A stretch of 64,000 nt of DNA from the NCBI RefSeq assembly GCF_019977355.1, contig NZ_AP024655.1:1922001-1986000 (forward strand), given 5' to 3'. The notes beneath the pieces are model-generated. The model was not told the DNA's origin. It did no database searches and saw nothing but the letters and a program-made list of their open reading frames with translations. This document shows, piece by piece, positions 17,667 through 26,964 of this stretch. The DNA is from Arthrobacter sp. NicSoilB8 (GTDB taxonomy: Bacteria > Actinomycetota > Actinomycetes > Actinomycetales > Micrococcaceae). Position numbers and translations under genes: made by a program. How positions within the stretch are numbered: the stretch's first letter is position 1; each line of letters begins with the position of its first letter.

Positions 17667-17954
17667 ATGTTTTTTGCAGCGGTGGACCCGGGGATCACCC
17701 CGAACGCGAGCTTTCCCTTCCTGGAATCACTCAAACAGATCGGCGGCGGAATCCTCGTCGGCGCTTTCATCATCATTGCCATCGTGGCCATCATCGGTGC
17801 CGCAATGCTGCTGGCCGGCAAACTTAGCCAGTCGTCACGCCTTGCCTCCGGCGGGGGCGTGATCCTCCTTTGGACCGGACCAGTTGCTGCAATTCTCGGC
17901 GGCATCAACGGCTACATCCTCTGGTCGCAGACCGCCTTCCCTCTCGGGTTCTAG
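17667..17954 (+). CDS. Small two-helix membrane protein of the conjugation operon (DUF6112/VirB2-like)
   Basis: A 95-residue protein with two long hydrophobic helices (GGGILVGAFIIIAIVAIIGA and ASGGGVILLWTGPVAAILGG) joined by a short polar loop. Its size, topology and position immediately before a TrbL/VirB6-like gene fit the small pilin-like VirB2/TrbC or DUF6112 proteins of actinobacterial transfer systems. The 250 bases upstream, back to the inverted HEPN gene, must hold the promoter for the downstream operon, but I see no convincing -35/-10 pair. GGACGGAG lies before the ATG. Confidence 0.6.
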   Translation: MFFAAVDPGITPNASFPFLESLKQIGGGILVGAFIIIAIVAIIGAAMLLAGKLSQSSRLASGGGVILLWTGPVAAILGGINGYILWSQTAFPLGF

Positions 17955-17957
17955 CTC

Positions 17958-19325
17958 ATGCCCGCTGAGTGCGACCTCAATGGATGGTGGCCGCCCGGCT
18001 GCGGTTTGGTCTCACAGGCCAACGACAACGCCCTGGGCGCAGTCACGGCCCTCTTCGCCAACATCCTCCAAAACATGGCGTCCTGGCTTTGGGCCTTCAT
18101 CACCGGCGCCTTCACCGTGTCGGACATCGACGACTCCCAATGGCTCTCCATCCGAGGGCTCACGAGCTGGTGGGTGGTTGTCATGATGACGCCGCTCGTC
18201 GTCGTGATGATCCTGCAGGTACTGTCCGGCCTGGTTAGCCAGCAGCCGAGACGGATAGGACGTGCGATGCTCGGCGGAGCTGCTGCCATCCCGCTGGTGG
18301 GTGCGGCTGTGTATCTTGTCCGGCAACTGACGCGGGCCAGCGACTTAGCCTCGGCGGCCCTGCTCGAATCGATTGGCTCCGATCCCTACCTGGTGTTCAT
18401 GAGGCTGTTCGGCTTCGAGCGGGCACCAGAGGGAGCAGGGCGGGAATGGAACCTCGTCTCGCTGGCCCCAGGGAACACCGGAGGCGCTCCTGGTGCCGTC
18501 GTTGTGACTGTGTTGGCGGTCGGCGTCGTCTGGATCCTGGCTTTCATCCTGATGTGTTCGATGATCTTCCGCTCCTTTGCCCTCGTCGTGCTGGCCGCCG
18601 CCGCCCCCGTTGCGCTCATGCTGCTTCCGTGGGACAAGACAAAGTCCTGGGCACGACGATGGTGTGAGGTCGTCATTGCCCTGGTCCTCGCTAAGCCGCT
18701 GGCCGCCACTGTCTTGGCAGTCGCGGTGAAGCTCTTTACCGAGTCCAAGTCCTTCGCCGGATTGGCAGCTGGGACAGTCGGCATGGTCCTAGCCTGCGGT
18801 GCACCATTGATGGCCCTGCGCCTGGTGAGCTTCGCTGGCGGGGAACTCGCGGCAGCGGCCCAGACGGCCGGAGGCGGCCATGTCCTGTCCAGGAGCAGCA
18901 ACGTGGCGGCCCGCCAGATCAGCAGGCAGACAGGTGGCCGCCTTACACTCGCGAGCCTCGTGAGTCGGTCCGCAATGACTCGGCCGATTAACTCAAGCCG
19001 TAGCGCTTTCCCTACACAAGTGCTGGCATCCAGTGTCCGTTCCGGGGCGTCTTCAGTCGGCAGCGACGGGAGCCGACTGGCTCTGGGCACCGGAGCCTCT
19101 CGTGGCGCTCCAGGAGCCCCGCACCCGTCGGAGTCTCCGGGGTTTATGCGCGGTGATCCCCGTGAGCGGTACGGCGCCGCTGCAACATCTCCTCCGCAGG
19201 CACCGGACGCGGCTGAACGGCGAGCGCAGCCAAACGCGAGCGGGCCCAGCCCTACAAGAGCCCAACCTCCAAAACCCCAGCCACCAAGAATCGACCCTCC
19301 GAAGGGAGGTACTCCTCATGTCTGA
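17958..19325 (+). CDS. TrbL/VirB6-like polytopic channel protein
   Basis: A 455-residue protein. Five to seven transmembrane helices lie in the first ~300 residues (for example SWWVVVMMTPLVVVMILQVL, VVTVLAVGVVWILAFILMC and FALVVLAAAAPVALMLLPW), followed by a Ser/Pro/Arg-rich, probably disordered cytoplasmic tail. The ordering of helices, a basic KSWARRW loop and a further Ala-rich helical pair are typical of TrbL/VirB6 inner-membrane pore proteins of type IV secretion. It follows the small membrane protein after 3 bases and overlaps the SCO6880 gene by 8. Confidence 0.75.
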   Translation: MPAECDLNGWWPPGCGLVSQANDNALGAVTALFANILQNMASWLWAFITGAFTVSDIDDSQWLSIRGLTSWWVVVMMTPLVVVMILQVLSGLVSQQPRRIGRAMLGGAAAIPLVGAAVYLVRQLTRASDLASAALLESIGSDPYLVFMRLFGFERAPEGAGREWNLVSLAPGNTGGAPGAVVVTVLAVGVVWILAFILMCSMIFRSFALVVLAAAAPVALMLLPWDKTKSWARRWCEVVIALVLAKPLAATVLAVAVKLFTESKSFAGLAAGTVGMVLACGAPLMALRLVSFAGGELAAAAQTAGGGHVLSRSSNVAARQISRQTGGRLTLASLVSRSAMTRPINSSRSAFPTQVLASSVRSGASSVGSDGSRLALGTGASRGAPGAPHPSESPGFMRGDPRERYGAAATSPPQAPDAAERRAQPNASGPSPTRAQPPKPQPPRIDPPKGGTPHV

Positions 19326-20817
19326 AGATTCGCGCGTCCTTGAAGCCGTCAAGTTCCCAAGATATGAGCGCCGGGGGTTCTTCCTCGGGCTCAAGTGGTA
19401 CCAGTTGCTCATCATCGCCGGGGGAGCAACAGTCGCCATCGTGGCATCCGCCAGTGGTGGGCCGGCAGGCTTGTTCGTCTCCGGGCCTATGTGGCTTGGG
19501 CTCATTCTGCTTGGGCTCCTCCAATACTCACGCATCCCTTATCCGGTATGGGCGAAACAGATCGTATTGTTCTTTTACCGGGCGGCGACAGGCCAGATCC
19601 GTTTTCTCGCAAAGCCCGCAACGCCACAACTTGCTGGGCGGCTTGCCCTCCCGGGTGGTCTAGGCAATCTCGAGATCCGAACAACGGCCAGCGGTGAATG
19701 TTTTATCGTCGACCGCCACGGTAAGGAGGCGATCGCCGTACTGCGGTGCAGTACGCGGTCGTTTGCGCTCCTGGACGCGGATGACAAGGCGTGGGCGGTT
19801 CAGGCCTGGTCACGCGTTCAGGCGGGCATGGCCCAACGTCAGGGCGTGGCCCGGATCGCGATCCAGGATTACACCGTGCCTTATCCGTCGTCGGCTCTTT
19901 GGGATTACTACAGAGACAACGCCGCGCGGCCCGAAGCTGGTGGCGGGAAGCCCACCTGGGGACACCGTGCATACGAGGACTTGCTGGGTGCTGCCGGGGC
20001 GACTATGAGCCATGAGCTTCTCGTGGCGGTGGTCCTGGACGCCAGCAAGGCTCGACGGCGGATCAAGGAGTCAGGCGGGGGACTGACAGGCCTCGAACGC
20101 GTGTTGCGGCTTGAAGTCGAGGCCATGCAAACGTCGCTGGGAACTCATGGCGTAAAGGTGGAGGAATGGGCCGGCGAAGCGGGATTGCTGGGCGTCATTC
20201 GTGGTGCATTCGATCCTGCGGCCTTGCCGTCCGCGAAAGTGCCGGTGGCGGCAGCCCCGCCGTCGGATGAGTCGGCAGGCAAGGAAACGCCTAACCCCGA
20301 CCGGCATCGCCCAATGGCCGTGGAGGAACACTGGACGTATCTACGGACCGACACCGGGTTCCACCAGACTTTCTGGATCGCTGAATGGCCCCGGCAGAAG
20401 GTCTTCCCGGGTTTCCTGCATCCCCTGATCTATGTCGGCGAGTTCCGCCACACTTTCACCGAAGTCATCCGGGCTGTGCCCACGGCTGAAGCCCTGCGTG
20501 ACATCCGCTCTGCGCAGGAGGCGCACGAGACCCGCCGCCGCATCAACGCCCGCTTCGACAGGCCACTGACTCGTGAGCAAAGAGCCGAGGAAGAAGAGGT
20601 GCTCCAAAGGGAGGAAGAGATCGTCGCCGGCCATGGTGACGTGCGTCCAGCCGCCTACATTACTGTCACAGCGACCTCCCTTGAGGATTTGGCCCGGTAC
20701 CGCCAGGAACTTGAATCCGCCGCTGCCGGCGCATTCGTTGAACTGAGGCTTTTATACGGACAGCAGTGGGCCGCGTTTGTCGCCGGTGGGCTGCCGCTTG
20801 GAAGGGGACTGCGTTGA
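19318..20817 (+). CDS. SCO6880-family protein (PrgI-like helices fused to a VirB4 N-terminal-like domain)
   Basis: About 499 residues from ATG 19318, which has the strong ribosome site AAGGGAGGT. The first ~90 residues hold two transmembrane helices (YQLLIIAGGATVAIVASASG and GPMWLGLILLGLLQY), the PrgI/TcpF pattern. The rest is a large soluble domain without P-loop that resembles the N-terminal part of VirB4/TraC-type proteins (segments such as TFTEVIRAVPTAEALRDI). The ATPase domain is encoded separately by the next gene. This is the standard SCO6880 arrangement in actinobacterial conjugation loci. Overlap TTGA with the next gene implies coupled translation. Confidence 0.75.
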   Translation: MSEDSRVLEAVKFPRYERRGFFLGLKWYQLLIIAGGATVAIVASASGGPAGLFVSGPMWLGLILLGLLQYSRIPYPVWAKQIVLFFYRAATGQIRFLAKPATPQLAGRLALPGGLGNLEIRTTASGECFIVDRHGKEAIAVLRCSTRSFALLDADDKAWAVQAWSRVQAGMAQRQGVARIAIQDYTVPYPSSALWDYYRDNAARPEAGGGKPTWGHRAYEDLLGAAGATMSHELLVAVVLDASKARRRIKESGGGLTGLERVLRLEVEAMQTSLGTHGVKVEEWAGEAGLLGVIRGAFDPAALPSAKVPVAAAPPSDESAGKETPNPDRHRPMAVEEHWTYLRTDTGFHQTFWIAEWPRQKVFPGFLHPLIYVGEFRHTFTEVIRAVPTAEALRDIRSAQEAHETRRRINARFDRPLTREQRAEEEEVLQREEEIVAGHGDVRPAAYITVTATSLEDLARYRQELESAAAGAFVELRLLYGQQWAAFVAGGLPLGRGLR

Positions 20818-22259
20818 AGCAGACAGCGAAGAGCCTTGAGTACGTCCCGTCGGGGAAGAACCGGGGCGAGCGGAAAGCGCGACGGCGGTCCGCACCCTAC
20901 GGGGCAACATCGGCGAGCGCATTGGCAGAGGACAAGCAGCAGGATTTCCACGGCTTCCGCTTCACAGGTGACTGGGGGAGCAAAGAACAAAGCTCCCTGC
21001 GTGGTCCCCACCGGCTGCGTCCCGCGCCGCACCGTGCCTCGACAATGACATTTGCCGCCGCTTATCCGTTCCTTACGGAGTCGGGGCTGGGACACGAGGG
21101 GACTTACATCGGCACAGATGTGTTCGGGTCCGGGGCCTTCTCCTACGACCCGTGGATCCTTTACGACAAGGGGATCATCAGCGGCCCGTCGATTGTGGTG
21201 ATTGGGACGGTGGGCACCGGCAAGTCAATGTGCGGCAAGTCGCTGGTGACGCGGTCAATCACGTTGGGGCGGAAGGCCGCTGTCGCGTCTGATCCCAAAG
21301 GTGAGTGGGTCGCCGTTGCCAAGGCTGTTGGGGGCAAAGTGATCTCCGTTGGCCCCGGCCGCCCTGCAAGAGTCAATCCTCTCGACGCCGGGCCCCGACC
21401 GAGCGCTCTCACGGAGGCTCAATGGCAGGCGGTGGTGAGGCAACGCCGTCGCTATTTGCTGGTGGCCTTGGTCTCCCTCATGCGGCAGGGCACACCGCTC
21501 CGCCCTGTGGAGCACACGGCCCTGGACATCGCCCTAATGGAAACAATGGCCGAGAATTCGAACCCCACATTGCCTATGGTGTTGGACCACTTGCTGAGAC
21601 CTTCGAAGGAGATGACTGCCTTGGTCGGTGTCGAGGGAGGAACCGCGGTCAGCCACTCGTTGAGGCGCACCGTATCCGGCGATCTCGAAGGTATGTTCGA
21701 TGCGCCGTCCACTGTGGCATTCGATGCGGACGCGCCCATGATGGTGATGGATACGTCAGCCCTGATCGGGGCGTCGGAGCAGGCCCTTTCGCTGGCTGCG
21801 GCCTGTGGCGCCACATGGTTGGAAGCTGCCATTACAAATCCCGACGGCGGGAAGCGGTTGGTGGTCTACGACGAGGGGTGGCGGATGCTCGCTGATCCGT
21901 ACATGTTGGCGAAGATGAGCGAGCAGTGGCGGCTAGCCAGAACCTACGGGATCGCGAACCTGCTGATTATGCACAAGGTGGCGGACCTCAACGAGATCGG
22001 GGACAGCACCAGTGGGCACCGGCAGAAAGCCCTTGGGCTGCTGACCGAGGCTGACACCAGGATTATTTACCGGCAGAAACATGACGCGATGCGTCTGACC
22101 AAGGAGGCGCTCGGCCTCACCGAGGCCGAATGCGAGCACGTCGAGAACCTCCCCAAGGGGGTCGGGCTCTGGAAGGTGGGAAACCGCTCCTTCATCGTTG
22201 CCAACCGGGTGACTACTGACGAACTGGCCGTTTTCTCAACTGACGACAGGATGCTGTGA
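20814..22259 (+). CDS. VirB4/TraC-like conjugation ATPase
   Basis: About 481 residues from TTG 20814, preceded by GGAAGGGG at 6 bases; GTG 20766 is a weaker alternative. Walker A is GTVGTGKS at about residues 131-138 and Walker B is RLVVYDEGWRM, followed by a sensor-like segment (GIANLLIMHKVADLNEIGD) and an arginine-rich C-terminal region. These features define the HerA/FtsK-superfamily VirB4 motor that powers assembly and transfer of the secretion channel. The usual VirB4 N-terminal domain is missing and is supplied by the preceding SCO6880 gene. Overlap GTGA couples it to the coupling-protein gene. Confidence 0.85.
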   Translation: MKQTAKSLEYVPSGKNRGERKARRRSAPYGATSASALAEDKQQDFHGFRFTGDWGSKEQSSLRGPHRLRPAPHRASTMTFAAAYPFLTESGLGHEGTYIGTDVFGSGAFSYDPWILYDKGIISGPSIVVIGTVGTGKSMCGKSLVTRSITLGRKAAVASDPKGEWVAVAKAVGGKVISVGPGRPARVNPLDAGPRPSALTEAQWQAVVRQRRRYLLVALVSLMRQGTPLRPVEHTALDIALMETMAENSNPTLPMVLDHLLRPSKEMTALVGVEGGTAVSHSLRRTVSGDLEGMFDAPSTVAFDADAPMMVMDTSALIGASEQALSLAAACGATWLEAAITNPDGGKRLVVYDEGWRMLADPYMLAKMSEQWRLARTYGIANLLIMHKVADLNEIGDSTSGHRQKALGLLTEADTRIIYRQKHDAMRLTKEALGLTEAECEHVENLPKGVGLWKVGNRSFIVANRVTTDELAVFSTDDRML

Positions 22260-24079
22260 GAGCCCGAGGCAGTTCGCGGGCTGCGAGTGACAATCCTCTG
22301 GTCACCGCTTGCCTTGTGGCGGCTGCAGCCTACGTGTGTGTCTGTGCACTGGTTCACACGGCAGCGCACGCAGTTGGCACTATGCGCTGCGGCAGCATGC
22401 CGCCGTCGCCCTTTAACCCAGCGGCCGCCGTCGGACTTCTCACCAACAAGATGGAGTGGATACTTGTCCGCCGACCCGACTGTGAAGTTGGCACGGACAG
22501 CGTCTGGTGGGTTCTAGCTCCGGTGATACTTCTGGGTGGTGCGCTCGCCGTCGGGGTATTGGTCGCCTGGCGGCGATGGAAGCAATCAGGCGGGTGGCTG
22601 CGCCAGGACATCCTCAATCGCGACGGCGTTGCCCGCCGGGCCGAGGTTCTTCACGATTTCGGGGCCAGGGCTGTTCGCAAGAGAGGGAGGTTCACCCGCC
22701 CAGGAGTCGTCAACCCGTCCGTGCAGGATCTCTCGTGGACGCTGGGCCGCTCCCGCGGCGTCACGGTCCACGTCTCCACCGAGGAGTCATTGGTGATCCA
22801 AGGCGCACCGAGATCAGGTAAGGGTCTGTACGTGGTCATCAACGCTATTCTCGATGCGCCCGGTGCAGTGGTCACGACTTCTACGCGCGCTGACAACCTG
22901 GTGGTCACGTTGAAGGCCCGGGCGTCCGGCGGACGACCCGTGACGGTCTTTGATCCCCAGGGCATGTCCGGAATTCCCTCGTCGCTTCGCTGGTCGCCTG
23001 TCCGCGGGTGCGAGGACCCCGACATGGCTACCCGTCGTGGGTTGGTTATCACAGCGGACACTGAGATGAAGGGCGAGAACGCAGCCTGGCAGAAGCGCTC
23101 GCTGATAGTCCTTCAGTGTCTGCTTCACGCTGCCGCCCTGTGCGGTGAGGGAGTCACGGCATTTCGACGTTGGTCTTCCAGCCCGGTATTGGCAAGGGAA
23201 GCGCTCGAGGTGCTGGGCCGGCCCGGGGCAGCGCTCGGATGGCAGGCGGACTTGATGGGGATATTGGAAGACGACCCGCGAAACACGTCCAACTCGTGGA
23301 TTGGGGTCTCGGCGGCGGTGGCACCGCTGTCATCGCCAAAAGTACTGGCCGCCCTGAACCCGCAGGACGAGTCCGAAGAGTTCGATCCGAAGGCCTTCAT
23401 ACGGGACCGGGGCACTCTTTATCTCATCGGCACCCGAGCGGGGGCAGCTGCTGCTGGACCGTACCTGTCCGCACTGATCGATGACATCGACAATGCAGCG
23501 AGGGAGATGGCGTTCGTATCACCGGGCGGTCGGCTGGAGCCACCTCTTTCCTTGATCCTCGACGAGATCGCCAACCTGGCTCCATGGCCCGGACTGCCGG
23601 TGGCACTCTCTGACGGCGGCGGCATTGGCATCTCGACCCTCGTGGTTCTGCAATCCCTATCTCAGGCCCGTTCAGGCTGGTCCATCGACGAGGCGGCGAC
23701 GATCTGGGACTCGGCCATTATCAAAGTGATATTTGGCGGGGGATCCGACGAACGGGACCTTCGCTCACTTGCCGGGTTGCTTGGGGAGCGGAGCCTTACG
23801 CTCACTACACGGTCATGGTCGTCGCAGGGCCGGCAGGACGGTGAGCAGATACGCGAGAGTCCGGTCATTGCTCTGGACGAGATTCGACGCCTCCCGGTTG
23901 GAACGGCCCTTATGCTCGGCCGGCGAACCCGCCCCATTCTGTTGGATCTTCTTGAGTGGCACAAGCGGAAGGACGCAGGGGAGTTGCGCCGCCTGAAAGC
24001 GGAGATGGAGCGCGAATTGGCGGACGGGCACAGGCAACGCCAGCAGAAGAATGAGGAGGTGCCGGATGCGCAGCCATGA
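22256..24079 (+). CDS. TraG/VirD4-type IV coupling protein
   Basis: A 607-residue protein starting at GTG 22256. Two N-terminal transmembrane helices (about residues 14-38 and 84-104) precede the motor domain with Walker A QGAPRSGKG at about 182-190 and Walker B LSLILDEIANL. The TraG/TraD signature continues with GIGISTLVVLQSLSQARSGW and an AIIKVIFGGGSDERDL segment. Coupling proteins bring the relaxase-DNA complex to the channel and pump it out. It is placed just downstream of the VirB4-like ATPase. The C-terminal tail is charged and probably coiled. Confidence 0.9.
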   Translation: MRARGSSRAASDNPLVTACLVAAAAYVCVCALVHTAAHAVGTMRCGSMPPSPFNPAAAVGLLTNKMEWILVRRPDCEVGTDSVWWVLAPVILLGGALAVGVLVAWRRWKQSGGWLRQDILNRDGVARRAEVLHDFGARAVRKRGRFTRPGVVNPSVQDLSWTLGRSRGVTVHVSTEESLVIQGAPRSGKGLYVVINAILDAPGAVVTTSTRADNLVVTLKARASGGRPVTVFDPQGMSGIPSSLRWSPVRGCEDPDMATRRGLVITADTEMKGENAAWQKRSLIVLQCLLHAAALCGEGVTAFRRWSSSPVLAREALEVLGRPGAALGWQADLMGILEDDPRNTSNSWIGVSAAVAPLSSPKVLAALNPQDESEEFDPKAFIRDRGTLYLIGTRAGAAAAGPYLSALIDDIDNAAREMAFVSPGGRLEPPLSLILDEIANLAPWPGLPVALSDGGGIGISTLVVLQSLSQARSGWSIDEAATIWDSAIIKVIFGGGSDERDLRSLAGLLGERSLTLTTRSWSSQGRQDGEQIRESPVIALDEIRRLPVGTALMLGRRTRPILLDLLEWHKRKDAGELRRLKAEMERELADGHRQRQQKNEEVPDAQP

Positions 24080-24578
24080 CGACACCGATCAGTTTGATGT
24101 GCCCTCCCGGGCTTCCTTTGGGGACGACGAGCTAACCGCACAGTTGTTTAGGTCTGCGTTTCCCATTCCCACTGGCACCAAAAACGTGACCCGACGCTGG
24201 AGGGAAATGACGCCAGAGCAGTCGCAGGACGTCTGGGGGTCCCTTTTCACGTGGGTGACATGGCTGGTCGCCACCTATCAACTGACGACGTCGGTCGTTC
24301 CGGATTGCTGGTGGCGTCACTCCGAGATCGTGGCTGAGCTTTATGCGCTTCAGCGCGCGGAGCTTGCCTCCTATACAGAGGACGACCCTGGATTCGGTCC
24401 GCTCGCCTTCCACGAAAGGCTCCCGCATGCCGTCGAACGCCTGAGGATGCACACCAGGACCGCAGGATGCGTTGGCCTGCAGGTGCACAAGGAGCCTGCA
24501 CTTCGCGTGCTGGCTAACGACGACGCCGCTTTCACCGAGTGGCGCAAGGCTGCTCATCAAGTGGTTTCTGAATTCTGA
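24066..24578 (+). CDS. DUF4913-like small conjugation-associated protein
   Basis: About 170 residues from ATG 24066, behind GAGGAGGTG. The central segment WGSLFTWVTWLVATYQL followed by VVPDCWWRHSEIVAELYALQ matches the aromatic pattern of DUF4913 proteins, which are common next to TraG-type genes in actinobacterial plasmids. Its function is unknown. It overlaps the coupling-protein gene by 14 bases. No membrane segment or enzyme motif is visible. Confidence 0.6.
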   Translation: MRSHDDTDQFDVPSRASFGDDELTAQLFRSAFPIPTGTKNVTRRWREMTPEQSQDVWGSLFTWVTWLVATYQLTTSVVPDCWWRHSEIVAELYALQRAELASYTEDDPGFGPLAFHERLPHAVERLRMHTRTAGCVGLQVHKEPALRVLANDDAAFTEWRKAAHQVVSEF

Positions 24579-24654
24579 GTCATGTCGCTCGTGTCAGTCA
24601 CAGCCATGAACGGGTGTCTGCGCAGCAAAGGCTGCGGCCCAAGAAGCATGAAGG

Positions 24655-25821
24655 GTGGCTGTCGTGGCCGCTACATCCGAAGTTCCGTCCACCATCCCGT
24701 CTGACCAAAGTTCCGCACTGGCCGGACCAGGCGCTCGCCGTATGGCTCCTGAGGAGCGCGTTGCCGCCCTCATGGATGGTTTGCACTCAATCCTGGAGAA
24801 CGCGGTTGAGTCACCCTCTCATTGGCAGGTTTTGCTCGATGCTTCCGCCAACCTGTGGCGCTATTCGGGCGGGAACGTTGCCCTGCTCATGATGCAGATG
24901 GCACAGCGGGGAACGGACGAGCCGACGCTCGTCGCGGGGTACAAGGAATGGGAACGACACGGCCGCACTGTCCTTCGCGGTGAGCATGCCCTATGGGTCA
25001 TTGCACCCAGGACCTCCCGTGTCCAACAGATGCTGTTGCCCGACGGTACCCGTCAGCGCGTTCCCGTGGGCAGTAAGCTGCCCAGCGGTGCTGTCGATGA
25101 GGGGAAAAAGACCCTCATATCCGGTTGGCGTGGCCAGGCAGTCTTTGACGTTTCCCAGACTCAGGGCGCCCCGCTGTTTGTTCCGAGACCCGGCAACTCA
25201 TCGGTGGAGGCGCCTCAGCTGTGGGCATCATTGGCTGGAGTTGCCCGCTCGCATGGTTTCTCGATTAACGTCACGGATGCGCAATACGGACTAACAAGCG
25301 GCTTCACCGACTTCGGTCAGCGCCAGGTGCAGGTGGGTGGGTGGCTGAACCCTGAGGAACGGATTGCCGTGCTGGCGCATGAGCTTGGGCATGTCTTACT
25401 GCATGGTCCGGACGACAATGTGGGCAAGCTCTATGGCAGCAGCGTGGACCACCGCGGGCTGGCTGAAGTCGAGGCCGAGTCGGTTGCCTACACGGTGTTG
25501 AAGGCGCACGGGATTGATCGGGGCCCCCAGTCAGCAAGCTACTTGTCAGGCTGGGCTGACGCTGTGATTGCAGCGGAGCATTCAGCGACCGGCGACGGCT
25601 CCTCCCGGAATCAGCCTGCTTCTCGCGTGGACATCGCGAAGTCCGTCCTGGGCCGCGTCACGGCGGCCGCCAAGCAAATCCTTGAAGTCACTGATCCTCC
25701 GGGACTCGGTGGGAAGGTCACTGCGGCTGAGATCTCTCCGATGGTTAGTAATCCGGACACCTATGCAGGCCTGAAGCAGCCTGGTGAGCCGTCGCGTGGC
25801 TTGGAGATCTCGGGCCCATAG
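24655..25821 (+). CDS. ArdC-like antirestriction protein (ssDNA-binding domain plus metalloprotease)
   Basis: A 388-residue protein. The N-terminal half resembles the ArdC ssDNA-binding domain (SGGNVALLMMQMAQRG, VAGYKEWERHGRTVLRGEHA). The C-terminal half carries the zinc-protease motif AHELGHVLLH (HELGH at 242-246) and a downstream Glu in LAEVEAESVAYTVLK. ArdC proteins protect incoming plasmid DNA from restriction, and the position beside ssb and the coupling-protein gene fits a leading-region, early-expressed function. GTG 24655 or GTG 24664 could be the start; both lie close behind AAGG. Confidence 0.8.
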   Translation: MAVVAATSEVPSTIPSDQSSALAGPGARRMAPEERVAALMDGLHSILENAVESPSHWQVLLDASANLWRYSGGNVALLMMQMAQRGTDEPTLVAGYKEWERHGRTVLRGEHALWVIAPRTSRVQQMLLPDGTRQRVPVGSKLPSGAVDEGKKTLISGWRGQAVFDVSQTQGAPLFVPRPGNSSVEAPQLWASLAGVARSHGFSINVTDAQYGLTSGFTDFGQRQVQVGGWLNPEERIAVLAHELGHVLLHGPDDNVGKLYGSSVDHRGLAEVEAESVAYTVLKAHGIDRGPQSASYLSGWADAVIAAEHSATGDGSSRNQPASRVDIAKSVLGRVTAAAKQILEVTDPPGLGGKVTAAEISPMVSNPDTYAGLKQPGEPSRGLEISGP

Positions 25822-25878
25822 CCGACCCCCAAAGCGTTGGACGGGACCGCCCCGTCTGCGAAGGAAAGGACAGAAGAT

Positions 25879-26382
25879 ATGAGCACCAAGATTCCGGTCA
25901 ACATCGTCGGCAATCTCGTCGCCGATCCCGAACTCACGTATGGGGAGTCGGGTGTGGCACACGCCAAACTGCGGGTGGCTGTAAACCAGCGGATCCAAGG
26001 AGCAGACGGAACCTGGCAGGACGGAGAGCCTGTATTCCACAACGTCTCGGCATTCCGGGCGCTCGCCGAGAATGCCTCGACGTCCCTTAGGAAGGGCGAC
26101 CCCGTCACCGTTTCGGGTGAACTCGAGTTCCGTGCCTTCGAAAAGGACGGGGAGAAGCGGGAAGCGCGCCGCATCGTGGCTGAAACCATCGGTCCTGACC
26201 TCCGCTTCGGCACCGCCGCGTACCAGCGTTCTCCACGAGCGGCGACTGCTCCCGAAGCTGAAGCGGGTGCGGGTCTGCAGGCGGCTCCTGAAGCGGCCCA
26301 ACCTGCCTACAGCATTGCTACGAAGGGACCGGTTGAGTGGGCCCCTTTAGGCGGGCCGGCGCGGAACGAGATTAGCCTCTGA
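25879..26382 (+). CDS. ssb: Single-stranded DNA-binding protein
   Basis: A 167-residue protein from ATG 25879, with AAGGA upstream. The OB-fold is evident (VNIVGNLVADPELTYGESG, AKLRVAVNQRIQ, FHNVSAFRALAENASTSLRK, DPVTVSGELEFRAFE). The C-terminus is not the canonical acidic DDDIPF tip but ends RNEISL, which suggests it does not recruit the usual host partners. It probably coats the transferred strand during conjugation. It ends the transfer operon, since a strong hairpin follows at 26453-26491. Confidence 0.85.
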   Translation: MSTKIPVNIVGNLVADPELTYGESGVAHAKLRVAVNQRIQGADGTWQDGEPVFHNVSAFRALAENASTSLRKGDPVTVSGELEFRAFEKDGEKREARRIVAETIGPDLRFGTAAYQRSPRAATAPEAEAGAGLQAAPEAAQPAYSIATKGPVEWAPLGGPARNEISL

Positions 26383-26452
26383 GTCGGTGGGCCAAAGCCG
26401 GATTTTCGATCGAGGCGTTACCTGGCGGCACTGCCTTGAAACCTAAACAACG

Positions 26453-26491
26453 CGTAATGGCCTGGTCCTCTTGTGAGACCAGGCCATTACG
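26453..26491. terminator. Long perfect hairpin, probable bidirectional terminator
   Basis: Arms GTAATGGCCTGGTC (26454-26467) and GACCAGGCCATTAC (26477-26490) pair perfectly over 14 bp, extended by one C-G pair, around a 9-base loop. There is no run of T on either side, so it is not a textbook intrinsic terminator. It lies between ssb and a gene on the opposite strand that ends at 26595, which is where a shared terminator is expected. Confidence 0.65.
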
Positions 26492-26594
26492 TCATGCACT
26501 CAGGGCTGTGCGTCTGGATCGGGCTGTCAGTGCACTCGCTTTCGCTGACGTAGATTGCCGCCGCCTCTTTCTCCCCCGAATCACCTACCTTCGG

Positions 26595-26897
26595 CTAGAG
26601 CCTGCTACTGCCCTTCCAGTCGTCGGGCGGCACACGTTTGATGCTCGAGGATTGTGCCCACCCCATGTGGTACTTTCCGGATGAATCCAGCCACTCAATG
26701 AGACCGTACTTGTGCGTCCACCCCACAGCCTTGCCATAGATGCCACCCACGTACACCAGTGGCCGGCCAAACTTCGGAAAGTCTCGGATAGGTGCAGGGT
26801 CATCTATTGGTCGGCTTGCCTCAGCATCCATGCGAGCCAGCATGCGCTCGACATCGTCAGGGGAGCCAGACTTAATCACGAGGAAAGTATAGAACAT
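26595..26897 (-). CDS. Small hypothetical protein
   Basis: A 100-residue protein from ATG 26897. The N-terminal part (MFYTFLVIKSGSPDDVERML) and the middle (RPLVYVGGIYGKAVGW) are unlike any family I recognise; no membrane helix or signal is present, and several Trp and Gly residues suggest a compact beta-rich fold. A 12-bp perfect palindrome overlaps the start codon. It belongs to a minus-strand group with the two-helix protein and the relaxase genes. Confidence 0.5.
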   Translation of the reverse strand: MFYTFLVIKSGSPDDVERMLARMDAEASRPIDDPAPIRDFPKFGRPLVYVGGIYGKAVGWTHKYGLIEWLDSSGKYHMGWAQSSSIKRVPPDDWKGSSRL

Positions 26898-26903
26898 ATG
26901 TTC
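26892..26903. promoter_or_regulatory. Palindrome GAACATATGTTC over a start codon
   Basis: A perfect 12-bp palindrome covers the ATG (26895-26897) of the minus-strand gene that begins there. At this place it would act as an operator or hide the start codon in RNA. A chance 12-bp palindrome cannot be excluded. Confidence 0.3.
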
Positions 26904-26964
26904 GAATCGATAGCGTGGCTGGTCGGCACTTGTTCGCGTTGTTCTCAGTGGAGCCCGCCAGTCG

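Noticed and set aside
19033-20817. A 594-aa SCO6880 protein starting at 19033
   Set aside because: The first 95 residues overlap the TrbL-like gene in another frame and have no family resemblance. ATG 19318 has AAGGGAGGT before it.
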